This document shows positions 4,978 to 6,502 of a DNA stretch of 6,502 nt, piece by piece (position 1 is the stretch's first letter; every line of letters begins with the position of its first letter). The notes below the pieces were generated by a model. The model worked only from the letters and a program-made list of their open reading frames with translations, was not told the DNA's origin and did not search any database. The translations under genes and the position numbers were made by a program. This DNA is from Gemmatimonadota bacterium (GTDB lineage Bacteria > Gemmatimonadota > Gemmatimonadetes > Longimicrobiales > RSA9): positions 1-6,502 of the forward strand of contig JACQPS010000171.1 of NCBI GenBank assembly GCA_016207445.1, in the 5' to 3' direction.

Positions 4978-6502
4978 CTACTGGCTCACCAACCAGATCG
5001 GCGTCTTGAGGTCGCCCACGCCCGTCAGCATCGGCGTCTGCTCGTAGTTGGTCGCCTTGCGCACCGCGGTCTTCACCCAGATCTCCAGTTCGTCGATGCC
5101 GATCAGGCCGTCGCGGTTCTCATCCGCCTTTCCCGTCAGCGCTTCCAACAGGTAGTACGTGAACACGCCGTGCCCGCCGCCCCACTGCTGCCCCTCGCGC
5201 GACACCTCGTACGCGCTCGCGCTGTTGAAGACCAGGATCCCCGGCCGCGCCTGGCTGATCCCGAGCAGGAAGGCGTTGATCTGCTCCGGTGCCGCGCGCA
5301 CCGCCACCTGCTGCTGGCCGGTCCCCTGCATGTAGCCGCTGTGGCACGCATCGATGAACATCAGCACCTTACGATCCGACGCCTGCCCCAGCAGCCGCAT
5401 CACGTCCTCGCGCGCGATCCCGGTCCCCGCCAGGTTGTTCAGCTCCGCGTCCGACGGCAGGAAGTAGACGCCCGAGCCGCGCGGGTCCTCCACGCCGTGC
5501 ATGGCCATGAACAGCACCACCAGGTCCCCCCGCTTGGACGTCTCCAGCACGTACTGCAGCTCGCGCATGAAGCTCGTGCGCGTCACTTCCCTGTCCACCA
5601 GCAGCTTCTTCGCGGACGGCCCGAACGGCCCCGACGTCAGCAGCTGGTAGAACGAGCGCGCATCGTCATCCGCGTACTGCAGGTCCGGCACGCGCGCGTC
5701 CGTGAAGTCGCTCACGCCGACCGACAGCACGTGCACGCGCGGCAGCGCGTCCTTGGTCGCCCGCGGCGTACCGCCCGCGGCCCCTCCGGCCGGCGCGGCC
5801 ACCTCGCGCGCTCCGGCGCGCATCAGCATCAGCTCGGCCACCGCCGTGCGGCCGAGCGTGTCCCGGGCCTCGATCTGCACCTTCGTCGGGGTCGGGCCCT
5901 CCGCCACCGACACGGAGGCATCGAAGCGTACGCCCGTGCCCTTGAGCTTGCCGGCGCGCAGCGTAGTCGTGTCCGCCGGGATGACTGTCGCCTGCTGCCC
6001 GTTCACCAGGACCTGGCTGATGCCCACGCCGCCGGCGGCGTACCCCACGATGAACTGCTGCGGGCTCGACACCTCCAGCGGCTGCCCGGCCGGCGGCGCC
6101 GCCGGATTCAGCAGCGCGACCTGGGGCGGGTCCGGCATGCGCCGCTCGATCTCCTGCTCGATCGTGCGCGTGTTGCCGTGCTTGTCCACGGCCGTGATGG
6201 TGACCGCGCTCAGGCCATACGGCACCGTCACCTCGATCTCGAAACGGACATGCGGCCCCATGGAATCGGGCGGCTCCTCCTTCAGCAACGTGGGGACGCC
6301 GCTCACCTCGACCTTGGCAATGGGCGAAGCGTCATAAGCCAGCCCCTCCAGCACGATCACCGAATCGGTCACGACCGGGCGCGGCGGGCCGGTCGGCACC
6401 GGCGGCGGCGGTTCCGCTGCCGCCTTCTCGACGGCGCCGATGGCGCGCTGCGTCTCGATCGGCGGCTTCACGACGATGATCAGGGGCGCGTCCGTATCGG
6501 GC
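4978..6502 (-). CDS. Caspase-like (peptidase C14) protein with Ig-like domains and an EF-hand loop, 5' end beyond window
   Basis: A predicted cysteine peptidase of the bacterial caspase/orthocaspase type, target unknown. The frame is open to the right edge; the GTG at 6471 is in frame, but the preceding codons (DAPLIIV) read as protein, so the true start lies beyond 6502. Numbering from that GTG: residues 1-34 include a proline-rich linker (PPPPVPTGPP); about 35-110 and 115-218 look like two Ig-like beta domains (for example SAVTITAVDKHGNTRT); 219-242 is an Ala/Gly linker; 243-497 is the caspase fold. Catalytic His325 lies in FMAMHGVED (bases 5497-5499) and Cys376 in FIDACHSG (5344-5346), so the dyad is intact. 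Asp374, two before the Cys, is the position linked to basic P1 preference in metacaspases. Near the end D450-x-N-x-D-G-x-I-x-x-x-E461 fits the EF-hand calcium loop. A signal peptide would lie outside the window. The Ig-like domains suggest an envelope or secreted location. An intrinsic terminator follows. Confidence 0.92.
   Translation of the reverse strand, partial: PDTDAPLIIVVKPPIETQRAIGAVEKAAAEPPPPVPTGPPRPVVTDSVIVLEGLAYDASPIAKVEVSGVPTLLKEEPPDSMGPHVRFEIEVTVPYGLSAVTITAVDKHGNTRTIEQEIERRMPDPPQVALLNPAAPPAGQPLEVSSPQQFIVGYAAGGVGISQVLVNGQQATVIPADTTTLRAGKLKGTGVRFDASVSVAEGPTPTKVQIEARDTLGRTAVAELMLMRAGAREVAAPAGGAAGGTPRATKDALPRVHVLSVGVSDFTDARVPDLQYADDDARSFYQLLTSGPFGPSAKKLLVDREVTRTSFMRELQYVLETSKRGDLVVLFMAMHGVEDPRGSGVYFLPSDAELNNLAGTGIAREDVMRLLGQASDRKVLMFIDACHSGYMQGTGQQQVAVRAAPEQINAFLLGISQARPGILVFNSASAYEVSREGQQWGGGHGVFTYYLLEALTGKADENRDGLIGIDELEIWVKTAVRKATNYEQTPMLTGVGDLKTPIWLVSQ
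5089..5124 (-). other. EF-hand-type calcium-binding loop in the caspase-like protein
   Basis: These 36 bases encode DENRDGLIGIDE, which has Asp at position 1, Asn at 3, Asp at 5, Gly at 6, Ile at 8 and Glu at 12. That is the full canonical 12-residue EF-hand loop. Only one loop is seen, and a paired second EF-hand is absent, so binding could be weak or structural. Confidence 0.72.

Noticed and set aside
5702..6337. Plus-strand open frame of 211 codons opposite the caspase-like gene
   Set aside because: Ser/Thr/Pro/Ala-rich with no domain; the minus strand encodes coherent Ig-like domains there.

Overview
This is a GC-rich, gene-dense window from a bacterial chromosome. It shows frequent GTG starts, strong Shine-Dalgarno (SD) sequences and stop/start overlaps of a few bases. 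Gemmatimonadota or a similar high-GC Gram-negative-type lineage would fit, but this is a low-confidence guess from gene style; no rRNA or marker gene settles it. No tRNA, rRNA, CRISPR array, insertion sequence or phage gene was seen.

Left block (1-4443, + strand): seven genes in a tight same-strand run, probably one operon that began before the window. In order they are: the C-terminal part of a 3-hydroxyacyl-CoA dehydrogenase (5' end cut by the window edge), an enoyl-CoA hydratase, an 81-residue helical protein of unknown function, a small DUF3311-type membrane protein, a sodium:solute symporter (SSS family), a prephenate dehydratase with an ACT domain, and a free-standing AroQ-type chorismate mutase. 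The first two carry out consecutive beta-oxidation steps (hydration, then NAD-dependent oxidation of 3-hydroxyacyl-CoA). The DUF3311 protein and symporter form a recognised pair resembling YhdT/PanF and probably import an organic acid or similar solute. The last two convert chorismate to prephenate and prephenate to phenylpyruvate, the entry to phenylalanine.

Right block (4440-6502, - strand): the small two-helix membrane protein gene converges on the chorismate mutase gene, and the two stop codons share bases. Beyond it lies a well-formed intrinsic terminator, then a large gene open past the right edge. That gene encodes a caspase-like (C14) protein with two Ig-like beta domains in front, an intact His/Cys dyad and a canonical EF-hand-type calcium loop near the C-terminus. 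This is the most interesting item in the window. The terminator separates it transcriptionally from the small membrane protein gene.

Overall the window is mostly ordinary metabolism next to one cysteine-protease-like gene of unknown role. I see no strong evidence for a new multi-gene system. The best leads are the Ig-caspase-EF-hand architecture, the repeat-bearing N-terminus of the prephenate dehydratase, and the inverted, unfused dehydratase/mutase gene pair.
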